A DNA stretch of 64,000 nucleotides from Alphaproteobacteria bacterium (GTDB lineage: Bacteria > Pseudomonadota > Alphaproteobacteria > Micavibrionales > Micavibrionaceae). The position numbers were made by a program, and so were the translations under genes. Shown in pieces: positions 45,118-55,094 of the stretch (positions are counted from its first letter, which is position 1; the number at the start of each line of letters is the position of its first letter). The stretch covers positions 62,001-126,000 of the forward strand of contig NVUR01000002.1 of assembly GCA_002401965.1 (NCBI GenBank). The letters are read 5' to 3'. The notes under the pieces were generated by a model that searched no databases, was not told where the DNA came from, and saw nothing but the letters and a program-made list of their open reading frames with translations.

Positions 45118-46287
45118 ATGGAAGATCCCGTTGTCATTGTTGCAGCAAAAAGAACCGCAATTGGTACGTTTGGTGGTGGGCTTTCCACTGTTCCTGCAAG
45201 CCGTCTGGGAGAGGCTGCTATTCGCGCCGTCTTGGAAGATTCAAAAGTCAGCCCTGATGATGTCTGTGATGTCTTGATGGGGCATGTGTTAACAGCGGGC
45301 TGCGGCCAGAACCCTGCGCGTCAAGCAGCGCTTTATGCGGGTGTTGATCGCACGGCGACGACGGTTAACCAAGTTTGCGGATCAGGCTTACGTGCTGTCG
45401 TTCTTGGTATGCAGTCTATCTTGACGGGGGATGCAGATATCACGATTGCTGGTGGGCAGGAGAATATGAGCCTCTCACCACATGTGATGCACCTACGTGA
45501 AGCGGTTAAGTTTGGTGATGCTCAAATGAAGGATACTATGGTTCAAGATGGATTGTGGGATGTCTTTAATGATTATCATATGGGTATTACGGCAGAAAAT
45601 ATTGCACAGAAATACGATATCACACGTGAGGAGCAAGATGCCTTTGCCGCGATGTCCCAGAATAAAACGGAAGCTGCCATGAAGGGCGGAAAGTTTGCAG
45701 ATGAAATTGTTCATGTAGATGTGCAGCATAGAAAAGAAACCATCACAATAGATACGGATGAGTTTCCACGCGCAGGCGTTACGGTCGAGAAATTAGGAAA
45801 ACTTCGTCCAGCCTTTAAAAAGGATGGAACAGTGACAGCAGCAAACGCGTCAGGCATCAATGATGGCGCAGCGGCGGTTATTTTGATGCGCGAAAGTAAT
45901 GCAAAGGCGCGGGGCTTAGTTCCTCTGGCGAAGATTAAATCATGGGCACAACGCAGCGTTGATCCATCTGTGATGGGGACAGGACCAATTCCAGCGTCAA
46001 AAGCAGCTCTTGAGAAAGCAGGCTGGAGCGTAAGCAATCTTGATTTAATTGAGGCAAACGAAGCCTTTGCTGCACAAGCACTCTGTGTGATGAAAGAGGC
46101 TGGATTTAATCCAGAGAAAACAAATGTGAACGGTGGCGCTATTGCTTTGGGACATCCTATTGGTGCTTCAGGTGCGCGTGTTCTTGTTACATTGTTGCAT
46201 GAAATGGTGCGTCGAGATGCGAAAAAAGGTCTCGTAACATTATGTATTGGCGGCGGTATGGGCATTGCTCTTTGTTTGGAGCGCTAA
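45118..46287 (+). CDS. phaA: Acetyl-CoA acetyltransferase (beta-ketothiolase PhaA)
   Basis: The 389-residue thiolase condenses two acetyl-CoA to acetoacetyl-CoA, the first step of PHB synthesis. Its active-site Cys87 is in NQVCGSGLRAV, and the C-terminal NGGAIALGHPIGASG and CIGGGMGIA hold the catalytic His and second Cys. The ATG at 45118 fits the family start (EDPVVIVAAKRT); one at 45106 adds four residues. It lies between phaC and phaB, so the PHB role is supported by context, though related thiolases also act in degradation. Confidence 0.95.
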   Translation: MEDPVVIVAAKRTAIGTFGGGLSTVPASRLGEAAIRAVLEDSKVSPDDVCDVLMGHVLTAGCGQNPARQAALYAGVDRTATTVNQVCGSGLRAVVLGMQSILTGDADITIAGGQENMSLSPHVMHLREAVKFGDAQMKDTMVQDGLWDVFNDYHMGITAENIAQKYDITREEQDAFAAMSQNKTEAAMKGGKFADEIVHVDVQHRKETITIDTDEFPRAGVTVEKLGKLRPAFKKDGTVTAANASGINDGAAAVILMRESNAKARGLVPLAKIKSWAQRSVDPSVMGTGPIPASKAALEKAGWSVSNLDLIEANEAFAAQALCVMKEAGFNPEKTNVNGGAIALGHPIGASGARVLVTLLHEMVRRDAKKGLVTLCIGGGMGIALCLER

Positions 46288-46326
46288 TACTTAAAATTTT
46301 GATTATAGTTTGAAAAGGATAATAGA

Positions 46327-47052
46327 ATGACACAAAAAGTGGCAGTAGTAACAGGCGGAACCCGTGGTATAGGGCGCGCGATATCGGAAGCATTAAAAGA
46401 TGATGGTTACCTAGTTGTGGCAGTTTATCATGGGAATGAAGAAGCGGCAAAGAAGTTTAAAGACGAAACATCCTGCGCGGCGATTAAGTTCGATGTTGCA
46501 AATTTTGACCAATGCCACGATGCTCTTGAGAAGATTGAAAAAGATTTCGGCCCAATAGGTGTTTTGGTGAATAATGCGGGAATTACACGCGATGGTGTGC
46601 TGCACAAAATGCCACTAGAAAATTGGAATGATGTCATACAAACAAATCTAACATCATGCTTTAATATGTGTCGCGCGGTTATTGCGCAAATGCGCGAACG
46701 TAAATTTGGGCGCATCATAAATATCAGTTCAATCAATGGACAAAAAGGGCAGTTCGGACAAGTTAATTATTCCGCAGCAAAAGCTGGGATGATCGGTTTT
46801 TCTAAGGCTTTGGCGCTGGAATCTGCTATTAAAAATGTCACTGTGAATACCGTTTGTCCGGGTTATATTGAAACGGATATGACGGCCAATATTTCCAAAG
46901 AAATATTGAATACTATTATCAGTCAAATCCCTGAAATGCGTATGGGCAAACCTGAAGAAATTGCAGCAATCGTATCGTTCTTGGCATCCGAAAAAGCTGC
47001 TTTCGTGACGGGTGCTACGATTTCTGCAAATGGCGGACAATATATGGTTTAG
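46327..47052 (+). CDS. phaB: Acetoacetyl-CoA reductase PhaB
   Basis: The 241-residue short-chain dehydrogenase reduces acetoacetyl-CoA to (R)-3-hydroxybutyryl-CoA with NADPH. It shows VVTGGTRGIGRAI, NNAGITRDG, the SSINGQKGQFGQVNYSAAKAG motif (Tyr148, Lys152) and NTVCPGYIETDM, all matching PhaB/FabG-like enzymes, with PhaB favoured by its position after phaA and the 'NGQ-KGQFGQ' motif. A terminator follows at 47109. Confidence 0.94.
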   Translation: MTQKVAVVTGGTRGIGRAISEALKDDGYLVVAVYHGNEEAAKKFKDETSCAAIKFDVANFDQCHDALEKIEKDFGPIGVLVNNAGITRDGVLHKMPLENWNDVIQTNLTSCFNMCRAVIAQMRERKFGRIINISSINGQKGQFGQVNYSAAKAGMIGFSKALALESAIKNVTVNTVCPGYIETDMTANISKEILNTIISQIPEMRMGKPEEIAAIVSFLASEKAAFVTGATISANGGQYMV

Positions 47053-47108
47053 TGGGTATCATTTGATATTCCATGACTTTGCCCTTGTTAAATAGGGGGG
47101 GCAGTCTT

Positions 47109-47130
47109 AAGGTGTAGCTTCACCTTTTTT
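47109..47130 (+). terminator. Rho-independent terminator after phaB
   Basis: A 6-bp stem (AAGGTG with CACCTT, 47109-47114 and 47121-47126) and a 6-base loop run directly into TTTT. It ends 18 bases before the AsmA-family ATG, so it separates the PHA cluster from asmA. The stem is short, so strength is uncertain. Confidence 0.6.
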
Positions 47131-47148
47131 AACGTATGGGATATCCTG

Positions 47149-50124
47149 ATGAAGCGCGCCGTTTTCGTTGTTTTTTCTATTCTAATTTTGTGTCTGGCGG
47201 GTATTATGCTTGCGCCATCGTTTGTTGATTTTAGTGTCTATAAAGAACAAGCCGTACGTGAGGTTGAAACGCGCACGGGGCTTACGCTTCAGATAGATGG
47301 TGATATCGAATTTACGATATTGCCTGCCCCCCGTTTCAGTGTCAGTGATGTCTCCTTGCGTGCTCCGAAAGGTTCAAAACGTGAGCATTTAGCGCAGTTT
47401 GCGCGTCTGGATGTTCATGTTGCCCTTGCACCCTTGTTTAAAGGGCAAGTTTCTGTGTCTTCCGTGACGTTGGTGAAGCCTGTTATTGCTCTTGAAATGT
47501 TGGAGAGTGGACAGCTGAATGTCTTAACGGAAGAGATACAAGCCATGTTGTCGCCAAAAGAGGCTAAAGGCTCTTTTTCTGCTGTGCCAGCAATATCCTT
47601 GGAAAAAATCAGAATAAAAGATGGAGCATTCTCATATTTAGACCACAAAAACGGTAGTGACATTACGATACAAAACATCAACATGGACTTAAGCGCACAG
47701 AGCCTGTTGGGGCCTTATCAGGCGCAAGGATCTCTGTTTTATGATGGCTATGCATTGAATTTTGAATTTGAAAGCGATGCTTATGACGCCGAGAATAAGA
47801 TTTTATCACCTAAAATAAAACTCGCACTCCAGCCAGGTGATTTGATTTTGGAATATGGCGGTGTTGTTAATCTGGCGGAAGAGTTTTCCGTTCAAGGACA
47901 AACGAGTCTGCGTATCGAAAATATAGGGCAAACTCTGTCACGTTATGGTGTTCAGAATGTAAATGGTCTGAATACTTCTCTGGAAACTAAGGGATTGTTG
48001 AGTGCAGATGCAATAAAACTGGATTATAAGAACTTTGATGTTCAATTGGGCCAAGACAAAGCCAGTGGGTCCGTGCGCATTGATTTTGCACCATTCAAAT
48101 ATAGTATTTCATTAAAAAGCGCTGATGAAGTTAACTTTGAGGCAATCGCAAAAGATCTTATACCTTTTAAGAAAGGGTCGTTTGACTTGGTTCTTTCCGG
48201 GGATGCTGCGGAAATGACATTAAAGAAGACAACATTAAAACTGGATAAACATGTTTTTAATGTATCGGGGGATTATAAAGCTAATAATAAAACAGGGCGT
48301 TACGAAATAGGGTTGAATATTAAATCTGCACTTATTAACTATGACAAAATTGCAGCAAGGCTTCCGAAAGCCTCTTCATCAAAGCAATCAGTGCGTGAAA
48401 TGATATCGTCATTGGCTTTACCCGTTGATTTGGCTTTGGACCTTTCGGCGGATAAGGTCATATGGCAGAAAAAGGACATAAGCGGGCTAGGGGTTTCAGT
48501 GAAGTTTTCTCGTAATGCGGTCACTTTATCTGATCTATCGGTTAAGAATATCACTGGTGCGTCCCTTAAGGCCTCAGGTGCAATTAAGAATATTAGCAAT
48601 GCATCGGGCATTACCGCGTATATTGATATGAAGTCTCCCGATATTCATAAGGTGGCGCAGTGGTTCAGCATAAACAGTGATGAATGGCCCAAAAATCTAA
48701 AGAAAGCGAATGTGAAGGCTAAATTCTCAGGCGCTATAGATTTAATGGATGTGACGGCGAACATATCTGCGATGGGCGGTGAGGTCATTGCACGTGGGAA
48801 GGTCAGTAAGGCTCTGGAAAAACCCGCTATCGATGATCTTGTGCTTCAAATCAAGCATAGGAACATGTCAGATGCGGTTCAAATACTGACCGGCGCAGCG
48901 CTGAATGACCAAAACCTTAATAAGTCACTGGATATTTATGCGCGGGTTAATCAATCGGGGCAACGCTATAGCTTGAAGGAAATTAAAGGGGATTTATCCG
49001 GCATCTCTGTGCAAGGTGATATTGAACTTAATCTGGGTGGCTCAGTCCCCAAACTGAAGGGCAATCTGGTTTTCGGCACAGTGAACCTTGCATCGATTAT
49101 GACCCAAGGTGGTAAAAAAGGCTCAAGCTCTGCACGTTGGTCTAAATCCCCGATTGATACCAGTGCATTACACGCGATGAATATTGATTTGGCTTTGCGC
49201 GCGAAAAAAATTGAATATGGAGCATGGCCTCTTATTAAGCCATCGCTGACATTGGACCTGAATAACGGCGTTTTAAAAATTTCTGATCTTAAGGCCGGGT
49301 TATTTGGTGGTGACATCACTTTTTCAACCACAGTCCAATCTGTCGTAAAACAGCGTCAACCTGTGCACTTTGAGAGCAGTATGAGTGTTCAAAATGCTGA
49401 CCTTGGGCGTTTATCTTCTGCGTTGCTTGGCACGAAGTTGCTTAAAGTGTCAGGGAATGGGGATTTGAAAATGAATTTGAGGAGTGCAGGGGCAAGCCCA
49501 GCCGCACTTGTTCATGATCTCTCGGGGCAGGGCTCAATCACGGGGCATGACATTGTTCTTGATGGTATTGATGTTGAACGCTTTGCCCGCGCTTTGTCAG
49601 AAGATAGTAAAACCGGTGACACGATATTAGGCCTTTGGAAGGGTGCGAAGCAGGGAGGCACGAGCCAGTTTGACACGCTGGATGGTGATTTCACGATTAA
49701 AGAAGGCGTGGCTCATCTGAATAAGATGGATCTTGACGGTACAAACACTGCAATTCAAACCAGAGGTGCCATTAATCTACCAAACTGGACGTTGGCCACA
49801 AAGCACAAAATTATTGTGAAGGGCATTGATGGCGCGCCTTCTGATGTGCCGCCATTCGAGATATCGTTCAATGGTTCACTGGATAACCCCGCACAAACAT
49901 TTGGCCAAGGGTTGTTGCAAGATTATTTGAACCGCAAGATACAGCGTAAACTCAATAAATTTCTGTCTGATAAATTAGGGCTCCCATCTAATGATAATAA
50001 TCCACCAACAGGCGCACCGCAGAATGCACCAGATAACGCAAATGCTCCCAAACCTAAAAACATGGATATTGAGGATGCCGCAGAAGATGCTATTAGAGGT
50101 ATTCTAGAAGGTTTGTTGCGCTGA
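47149..50124 (+). CDS. AsmA-family protein, outer-membrane biogenesis/lipid transport
   Basis: The 991-residue protein begins with a membrane-anchor/signal segment (VFVVFSILILCLAGIMLAPSFVDFSVYKEQAVREVETRTG), which is the AsmA N-terminal hallmark, and has a long series of beta-rich repeats, with a C-terminal AsmA domain (LVHDLSGQGSITGHDIVLDGIDVERFARALS ... DTLDGDFTIKEG). Related E. coli proteins (AsmA, YhdP, TamB class) bridge the inner and outer membranes and help move phospholipids. Its stop overlaps the convergent RHH gene by 21 bases. Confidence 0.9.
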   Translation: MKRAVFVVFSILILCLAGIMLAPSFVDFSVYKEQAVREVETRTGLTLQIDGDIEFTILPAPRFSVSDVSLRAPKGSKREHLAQFARLDVHVALAPLFKGQVSVSSVTLVKPVIALEMLESGQLNVLTEEIQAMLSPKEAKGSFSAVPAISLEKIRIKDGAFSYLDHKNGSDITIQNINMDLSAQSLLGPYQAQGSLFYDGYALNFEFESDAYDAENKILSPKIKLALQPGDLILEYGGVVNLAEEFSVQGQTSLRIENIGQTLSRYGVQNVNGLNTSLETKGLLSADAIKLDYKNFDVQLGQDKASGSVRIDFAPFKYSISLKSADEVNFEAIAKDLIPFKKGSFDLVLSGDAAEMTLKKTTLKLDKHVFNVSGDYKANNKTGRYEIGLNIKSALINYDKIAARLPKASSSKQSVREMISSLALPVDLALDLSADKVIWQKKDISGLGVSVKFSRNAVTLSDLSVKNITGASLKASGAIKNISNASGITAYIDMKSPDIHKVAQWFSINSDEWPKNLKKANVKAKFSGAIDLMDVTANISAMGGEVIARGKVSKALEKPAIDDLVLQIKHRNMSDAVQILTGAALNDQNLNKSLDIYARVNQSGQRYSLKEIKGDLSGISVQGDIELNLGGSVPKLKGNLVFGTVNLASIMTQGGKKGSSSARWSKSPIDTSALHAMNIDLALRAKKIEYGAWPLIKPSLTLDLNNGVLKISDLKAGLFGGDITFSTTVQSVVKQRQPVHFESSMSVQNADLGRLSSALLGTKLLKVSGNGDLKMNLRSAGASPAALVHDLSGQGSITGHDIVLDGIDVERFARALSEDSKTGDTILGLWKGAKQGGTSQFDTLDGDFTIKEGVAHLNKMDLDGTNTAIQTRGAINLPNWTLATKHKIIVKGIDGAPSDVPPFEISFNGSLDNPAQTFGQGLLQDYLNRKIQRKLNKFLSDKLGLPSNDNNPPTGAPQNAPDNANAPKPKNMDIEDAAEDAIRGILEGLLR

Positions 50125-50340
50125 TTTTTCTTGAAAATACTGCAATATATAAACGCGAAGGGCGCTGGATAGATTGCCTTCGCGGTCTTTATCGATGTCA
50201 GACATTAATTGATTAACGGAAACCCTTTGTTCCTCGGCAATATCGCGTAAAGCTTGCCAAAAGGGTTCCTCCAGAGTGATGCTGGTTTCATGTCCCGAAA
50301 TGCGAACTGATCGCTTCTTTGGTGCAGCATCCCGAGACAT
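50104..50340 (-). CDS. Ribbon-helix-helix DNA-binding protein
   Basis: This 78-residue protein fits the alphaproteobacterial ribbon-helix-helix_4 family: a strand (KKRSVRISGHETSITLEEPFW) followed by two helices (ALRDIAEEQRVSVNQLMSDID and SALRVYILQYFQEK). RHH proteins bind DNA as dimers, but the target is unknown. It is on the opposite strand to asmA and its C-terminus overlaps that gene's end. fumC lies just upstream in the same direction, with a 15-base gap, so it may be co-transcribed with fumC. Confidence 0.82.
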   Translation of the reverse strand: MSRDAAPKKRSVRISGHETSITLEEPFWQALRDIAEEQRVSVNQLMSDIDKDREGNLSSALRVYILQYFQEKSAQQTF

Positions 50341-50355
50341 CTACCTTATCTTTCT

Positions 50356-51777
50356 TTAATCACGTGGCTTAATCATATCCAATGGCTTTATCCAGTCTTT
50401 AAACTGTTCCGCTGTCAGTAAGCCAAGCTCCAGCCCGGCCTCTTGCAAGGTTGAACCATCGGCGTGTGCCTTTTTTGCAATTTTCGCGGCATTATCATAG
50501 CCAATATGAGGGTTTAGCGCAGTGACCAGCATGAGGCTTTCATTCAATAATTTCTCAATACGCGCCTCATTGGCTTTGATGCCGACAACACAGTTATCTG
50601 TGAAGCTGTTACAGCCATCAGCGATCAGGCGGATGGATTGTAACACATTGTAAATCATCACAGGTTTAAAGACGTTCAGTTCAAAATGCCCGTTTGAACC
50701 GGCAACCGTAACCGTGACATGATTACCCATAATTTGCGCGCAGAGCATCGTCATGGCTTCACATTGTGTTGGGTTCACTTTGCCCGGCATAATGGATGAG
50801 CCCGGCTCATTCGCAGGTAAGTCAATCTCGCCGATGCCGCAACGTGGACCTGACCCGAGTAGGCGCAGGTCATTGGCGATTTTCATTAGGCTTGCAGCCA
50901 AAACATTAAGTGCACCTGAAATTTCAATCAGTGCATCATGCGCCGCCAATGCCTCAAACTTATTCTCGGCAGTTACGAAGTCAAGACCAGTGATTTGTGC
51001 GACGTGAACCGCAAATCCCTCTGCAAACCCTGCTTTGGAGTTGATACCTGTTCCAACAGCCGTACCACCTTGTGCCAATTGCATCAAACGCGGCAAGCAG
51101 GCCTGAACGCGGGCAATACCGAATTCGATTTGCTTGGCATAGCCTGAAAATTCATGACCCAGTGTCAACGGCGTTGCATCTTGTAGATGTGTACGGCCAA
51201 TTTTCACGATTTCTGCATATTCTTTTGCTTTGGCATCAAGCGCATCGTGTAAATGCTGTAGAGCAGGGATAAGTTCATGATGAACCTGCTCACCCGCGGC
51301 GATGTGCATTGCGGTTGGGAAGGTGTCATTGGATGATTGTCCCATATTCACGTGATCGTTCGGATGCACGGGGGTTTTGCTGCCGCGTTCTCCGCCGAGC
51401 ATTTCAATGGCGCGGTTCGAAATAACCTCATTTGCGTTCATGTTACTCTGCGTACCTGAGCCTGTTTGCCACACGACAAGCGGAAATTCTTCCAGCAAAG
51501 TGCCATCAATGACTTCGTTTGAGGCGCGTACCATTGTTTCGCCGATTTCTGCGTCCAAGACATCTAAATCCATATTGGTTAGAGCCGCAGCTTTCTTTTG
51601 AATGCCAAGGGCGCGAATAAGTGGCGCAGGCATAAGTTCACCGCCAATTTTAAAGTTCTGGAGCGAGCGTTGCGTTTGCGCCCCCCAGTAACGGTTCGCA
51701 GGGACGTCGACTGAGCCAAGCGAGTCGCTCTCACTGCGTGTTGGTTCATCTGTAACTTTTTGTGCTGCTTCACTCAT
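50356..51777 (-). CDS. fumC: Class II fumarate hydratase
   Basis: The 473-residue homotetrameric enzyme interconverts fumarate and malate. It has the class II signature [47 protein letters not shown] and the [13 protein letters not shown] catalytic loop. AAGGAG stands eight bases before the ATG. The N-terminal extension ([17 protein letters not shown]) is slightly long for the family. It follows purK in a minus-strand series. Confidence 0.96.
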   Translation of the reverse strand: MSEAAQKVTDEPTRSESDSLGSVDVPANRYWGAQTQRSLQNFKIGGELMPAPLIRALGIQKKAAALTNMDLDVLDAEIGETMVRASNEVIDGTLLEEFPLVVWQTGSGTQSNMNANEVISNRAIEMLGGERGSKTPVHPNDHVNMGQSSNDTFPTAMHIAAGEQVHHELIPALQHLHDALDAKAKEYAEIVKIGRTHLQDATPLTLGHEFSGYAKQIEFGIARVQACLPRLMQLAQGGTAVGTGINSKAGFAEGFAVHVAQITGLDFVTAENKFEALAAHDALIEISGALNVLAASLMKIANDLRLLGSGPRCGIGEIDLPANEPGSSIMPGKVNPTQCEAMTMLCAQIMGNHVTVTVAGSNGHFELNVFKPVMIYNVLQSIRLIADGCNSFTDNCVVGIKANEARIEKLLNESLMLVTALNPHIGYDNAAKIAKKAHADGSTLQEAGLELGLLTAEQFKDWIKPLDMIKPRD

Positions 51778-51799
51778 CTTTAAAGCTCCTTTTGCTTTG

Positions 51800-52894
51800 T
51801 TATGATTTTGATATTGGTTTTATAAAATTAATATGCCCCATTTTGCGCCCCGTACGAGCCTCTTTTTTGCCGTACAGATGCACACATGTATGTGGAGTGC
51901 CCATATGCTGGTCAATATTATTGATGTCATCGCCGATAAGGTTCAGCATTCTCGCATCACTGTGACGTTCTGATGAGCCGACGGGAAGGCCGCAAACGCT
52001 GCGCACATGGTTTTCAAATTGGGATACGGCGCAGGCATCAATGCTCCAATGGCCGGAGTTATGGGTGCGCGGTGCAATTTCATTCACTAAAATACGATCA
52101 TTAGGGCAAATGAATAGCTCCACGGTCAGGACACCGACTAGATTCACTGAGGTGGCGATGGTATTGGCAATTTGGATCGCTTTATCTTCTACATCTTGCG
52201 TGACACCTGCGGGTACTGTCGTTGTGTGCAAGATGCGATTCTTATGTTCGTTCAGCATGGGGCCGTAAATGGCTGTTTCACCCGATGTATTACGGGCAAT
52301 AATAATGGATAGCTCACACGTGAAATCAACCAGCTCTTCCATAATCAGAGTGTGTTCCTGTGTTTCATTTAAAAACGCGGAGATATTATCGATATCTTGT
52401 GTATCGAATTTACCTTGCCCCTTGCCATCATATCCATCACGTGTTGTCTTTAGGATGAATGTATTGGTCTGCCATTCCTTCAGGGTATCTTGAATATCAT
52501 TGATATCAGAGACAGCTTTCCAACGCGTCGTTTCGATTCCCGACGTATTGATAAACGTTTTCTCTTTAATACGGTCTTGAGACACATTCAGCAGAGCTTT
52601 ATCAGGGAAGACTGAATTCTTCTTTAAGGTCTCAATGTATTCTATTGTTTCAACAGGTATATTCTCGAATTCATAGGATATAACATCGGTCTTCTCGGAA
52701 AATATTTTCAGTGCATCCTTGTCGTCATAAGGCGCAACAATTGTTTCTGATGCAACGTGGGATGCGGGTGTATTTTCCTCGGGGCAGAATATAATCACGG
52801 AAATACCGAGGCGCGCCGCGGCCATTGCGCTCATCCGGCCAAGCTGTCCGCCGCCTAAAATGCCGAGTGTTAATCCATGCGTGAGATTATTCAT
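51800..52894 (-). CDS. purK: N5-carboxyaminoimidazole ribonucleotide synthase PurK
   Basis: The 364-residue ATP-grasp enzyme converts AIR and bicarbonate to N5-CAIR in purine synthesis. It starts with [22 protein letters not shown] and has the grasp motifs [33 protein letters not shown] and the late [18 protein letters not shown]. It lies seven bases after purE on the same strand, so the two enzymes of this step are co-translated. Confidence 0.95.
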   Translation of the reverse strand: MNNLTHGLTLGILGGGQLGRMSAMAAARLGISVIIFCPEENTPASHVASETIVAPYDDKDALKIFSEKTDVISYEFENIPVETIEYIETLKKNSVFPDKALLNVSQDRIKEKTFINTSGIETTRWKAVSDINDIQDTLKEWQTNTFILKTTRDGYDGKGQGKFDTQDIDNISAFLNETQEHTLIMEELVDFTCELSIIIARNTSGETAIYGPMLNEHKNRILHTTTVPAGVTQDVEDKAIQIANTIATSVNLVGVLTVELFICPNDRILVNEIAPRTHNSGHWSIDACAVSQFENHVRSVCGLPVGSSERHSDARMLNLIGDDINNIDQHMGTPHTCVHLYGKKEARTGRKMGHINFIKPISKS

Positions 52895-52900
52895 GTGCTT

Positions 52901-53398
52901 CTAATCTGTTGGTGTCTCGGCAACGCTTTGTGTTTGTTTGGCTTTATAGTCTTTCAGGCGCGCTTGTATGTCTGCATCATGTGTTCCCAAAATCGATATT
53001 GCCAGTAAAGCCGCGTTCTTTGCGCCTGCATCGCCAATGGCTAGCGTTCCAACGGGAATACCGCCGGGCATTTGTGCGATAGAAAGTAAACTATCCATAC
53101 CGCTGAGTGCTTTGCTTTCAACGGGAACGCCCAAAACAGGAAGGGGGGTTAGGCTCGCCACCATACCGGGTAAATGCGCCGCGCCGCCTGCGCCAGCGAT
53201 AATAACCTTTATGCTGCTGTCTTCTGCGGCTTTGGCATAGTCAAACATGCGATCCGGTGTGCGATGTGCAGAGATGATCTTGCATTCGTGCGGAATGCCT
53301 AAATCGTGCAGAATATCATGCGCGTTTTTCATGGTCGCCCAATCTGATTGGGACCCCATAATGATGCTAACAAGCGGGTTTGTATCTGAATGTGTCAT
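52901..53398 (-). CDS. purE: N5-CAIR mutase PurE
   Basis: The 165-residue class I PurE moves the carboxylate from N5-CAIR to CAIR. It has the diagnostic [22 protein letters not shown] and [26 protein letters not shown] motifs. It precedes purK. The C-terminal tail ([18 protein letters not shown]) is a little longer than usual and looks disordered. Confidence 0.96.
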   Translation of the reverse strand: MTHSDTNPLVSIIMGSQSDWATMKNAHDILHDLGIPHECKIISAHRTPDRMFDYAKAAEDSSIKVIIAGAGGAAHLPGMVASLTPLPVLGVPVESKALSGMDSLLSIAQMPGGIPVGTLAIGDAGAKNAALLAISILGTHDADIQARLKDYKAKQTQSVAETPTD

Positions 53399-53444
53399 GG
53401 GTATATTTTATAAGGAAGATGTGTTGCCAAAGCAAGAGGGGAAA

Positions 53445-53651
53445 TCAGGCGATGATATCGTCAATCAACGCACTTTCCATTTTACGAATAACATCTTTAA
53501 GCCATAGCTTTTTCTTTTTGAGTTGTTGCATATGCAAAAGGTTCACAGGGGCATCGCCACTTATCGCGTTTTCGATAAGTGCGTCAAGGGCTTGGTGCTC
53601 CCCCCTATATTCTGTCAGCTTCAGCTTTAGCTCTTCTAGATCTTCTTGCAT
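53445..53651 (-). CDS. YdcH/DUF465-family small protein
   Basis: The 68-residue helical protein consists of two antiparallel helices (about residues 1-28 and 38-62), with a Lys-rich hinge (HMQQLKKKKLWLKDVI) that is typical of the DUF465 (YdcH) family. Its function is unknown. Such small genes commonly lie beside purE in alphaproteobacteria. It is 46 bases upstream of purE on the same strand and may share its transcript. Confidence 0.88.
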   Translation of the reverse strand: MQEDLEELKLKLTEYRGEHQALDALIENAISGDAPVNLLHMQQLKKKKLWLKDVIRKMESALIDDIIA

Positions 53652-53870
53652 ATTTCAGATAAACTTCTAAACAACCCGTATGAAAACAAGCATAAACAAT
53701 ACCACATAATCCATTGTTTAGTAATAGAAAAATGCATTGCTTTGCCGAATATTATGCAGAGCACTGAAATTAGTGTCTTTTGAAAATGGATATCTGTGGT
53801 GTATCTTAATGAGATAAGGGATGATTCTTGTCCATAAGCCAATCAAATTCAAAAGAACGAGTTAAAGTAT

Positions 53871-54947
53871 ATGTCCAAACGAATAGCAATTTTTACAAGT
53901 GGCGGCGATTGTGCCGGTTTGAATGCAGTGATGCGCGCGGCTGTCTTGCGTGCGGATGCTTTGGGATGGGAAGTTATCGGTATTGAAAATGGAACGGCGG
54001 GACTGTTGGATAATCCCCCGCGTTATAAGGTGCTTAGTCCGGATGATTTCAACGGAACCGTGATGCGTATGGGCGGAACTATTCTGGGGACAACAAATTC
54101 TCGTAATCCGTTCGCCTATGAAATGCCCGATGGCAGTATAAAAGACCGTTCGGATGAGTTGATCTCCGCTTTAAAGGCGTTGGATATTGAATCTTTGATC
54201 GGTATTGGCGGCGATGGCAGTTTCGAAATATTGGGACGACTTGTAAAGCAGGGGGGCTTGAATTTCGTTGGTGTGCCAAAGACCATTGATAATGACGTTC
54301 ATATGACAGATTTTGCAGTTGGTTATGATACTGCCGTGGCTGTAGCAACGGAAGCCTTAGACAGATTGCAACCAACTGCGGCCAGCCATGATAGAGTGAT
54401 GGTGTTAGAGGTTATGGGGCGCGATGCAGGGCATATCGCCTTAACCGCAGGGATAGCAGGGGGCGCGGATGTAATTCTGATTCCCGAAATTCCTTATGAA
54501 ATTGAGAAAATAGCAGAAAAAATACAGAGTATTAAAGAGAATGGTCGAAACTTTGCTTTGGTGATTGTATCGGAGGCCGTTAGAACGCCAGATGGCAAGA
54601 AATACGAGGTCGTCTACCATGGTGGTGAAACGCGCTATGGCGGGATTGGTGATTATCTGGGTGTTAAAATAGCTGAGGCAACAGGCTTTGAAACCCGCGT
54701 TACTGTTCTGGGGCATGTTCAACGCGGCGCAGAACCAACATATAATGACCGTTTGTTGGCGGCTGTCCTTGGTGTTAAGGCGGTTGAACTGTTGGCGGAG
54801 GGGACGTTTGGGCGTATGGTTGCCGTGCAAGGCGGCGATGTTGTGGATGTTGCGATTGAAGATGCCATTAAAGAATGTAATATCGTTGATGTGAATGGAA
54901 AACGTGTCCATACGGCGCGGTCTTTAGGGATATCTTTCGGAGATTAA
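53871..54947 (+). CDS. pfkA: 6-phosphofructokinase (group III, ATP-type signature)
   Basis: The 358-residue enzyme phosphorylates fructose-6-phosphate. It has FTSGGDCAGLNAVMRA, the IGIGGDGSFEI ATP-loop, PKTIDNDVHMTDFAVGYDTA, and MGRDAGHIALTAGIAGGAD. Gly after GGD matches ATP users (PPi users carry Asp there), while PKTIDND (Lys where E. coli has Gly) is seen in group III and PPi-type enzymes, so the phosphoryl donor should be tested. A possible promoter lies around 53777-53805. Confidence 0.94.
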   Translation: MSKRIAIFTSGGDCAGLNAVMRAAVLRADALGWEVIGIENGTAGLLDNPPRYKVLSPDDFNGTVMRMGGTILGTTNSRNPFAYEMPDGSIKDRSDELISALKALDIESLIGIGGDGSFEILGRLVKQGGLNFVGVPKTIDNDVHMTDFAVGYDTAVAVATEALDRLQPTAASHDRVMVLEVMGRDAGHIALTAGIAGGADVILIPEIPYEIEKIAEKIQSIKENGRNFALVIVSEAVRTPDGKKYEVVYHGGETRYGGIGDYLGVKIAEATGFETRVTVLGHVQRGAEPTYNDRLLAAVLGVKAVELLAEGTFGRMVAVQGGDVVDVAIEDAIKECNIVDVNGKRVHTARSLGISFGD

Positions 54948-55094
54948 GCCGATAATACCCTGTTTTAAATAAAATATGTGTACTCTTGGCTGTAAACTCT
55001 TCTTTGAAACTTGCAGCTTTCGCAGTGTAACGTTACTATGCCCCATGCATATCCCTATGTGTTATGTAATAATCTTTATAAGAATGATTAATTT

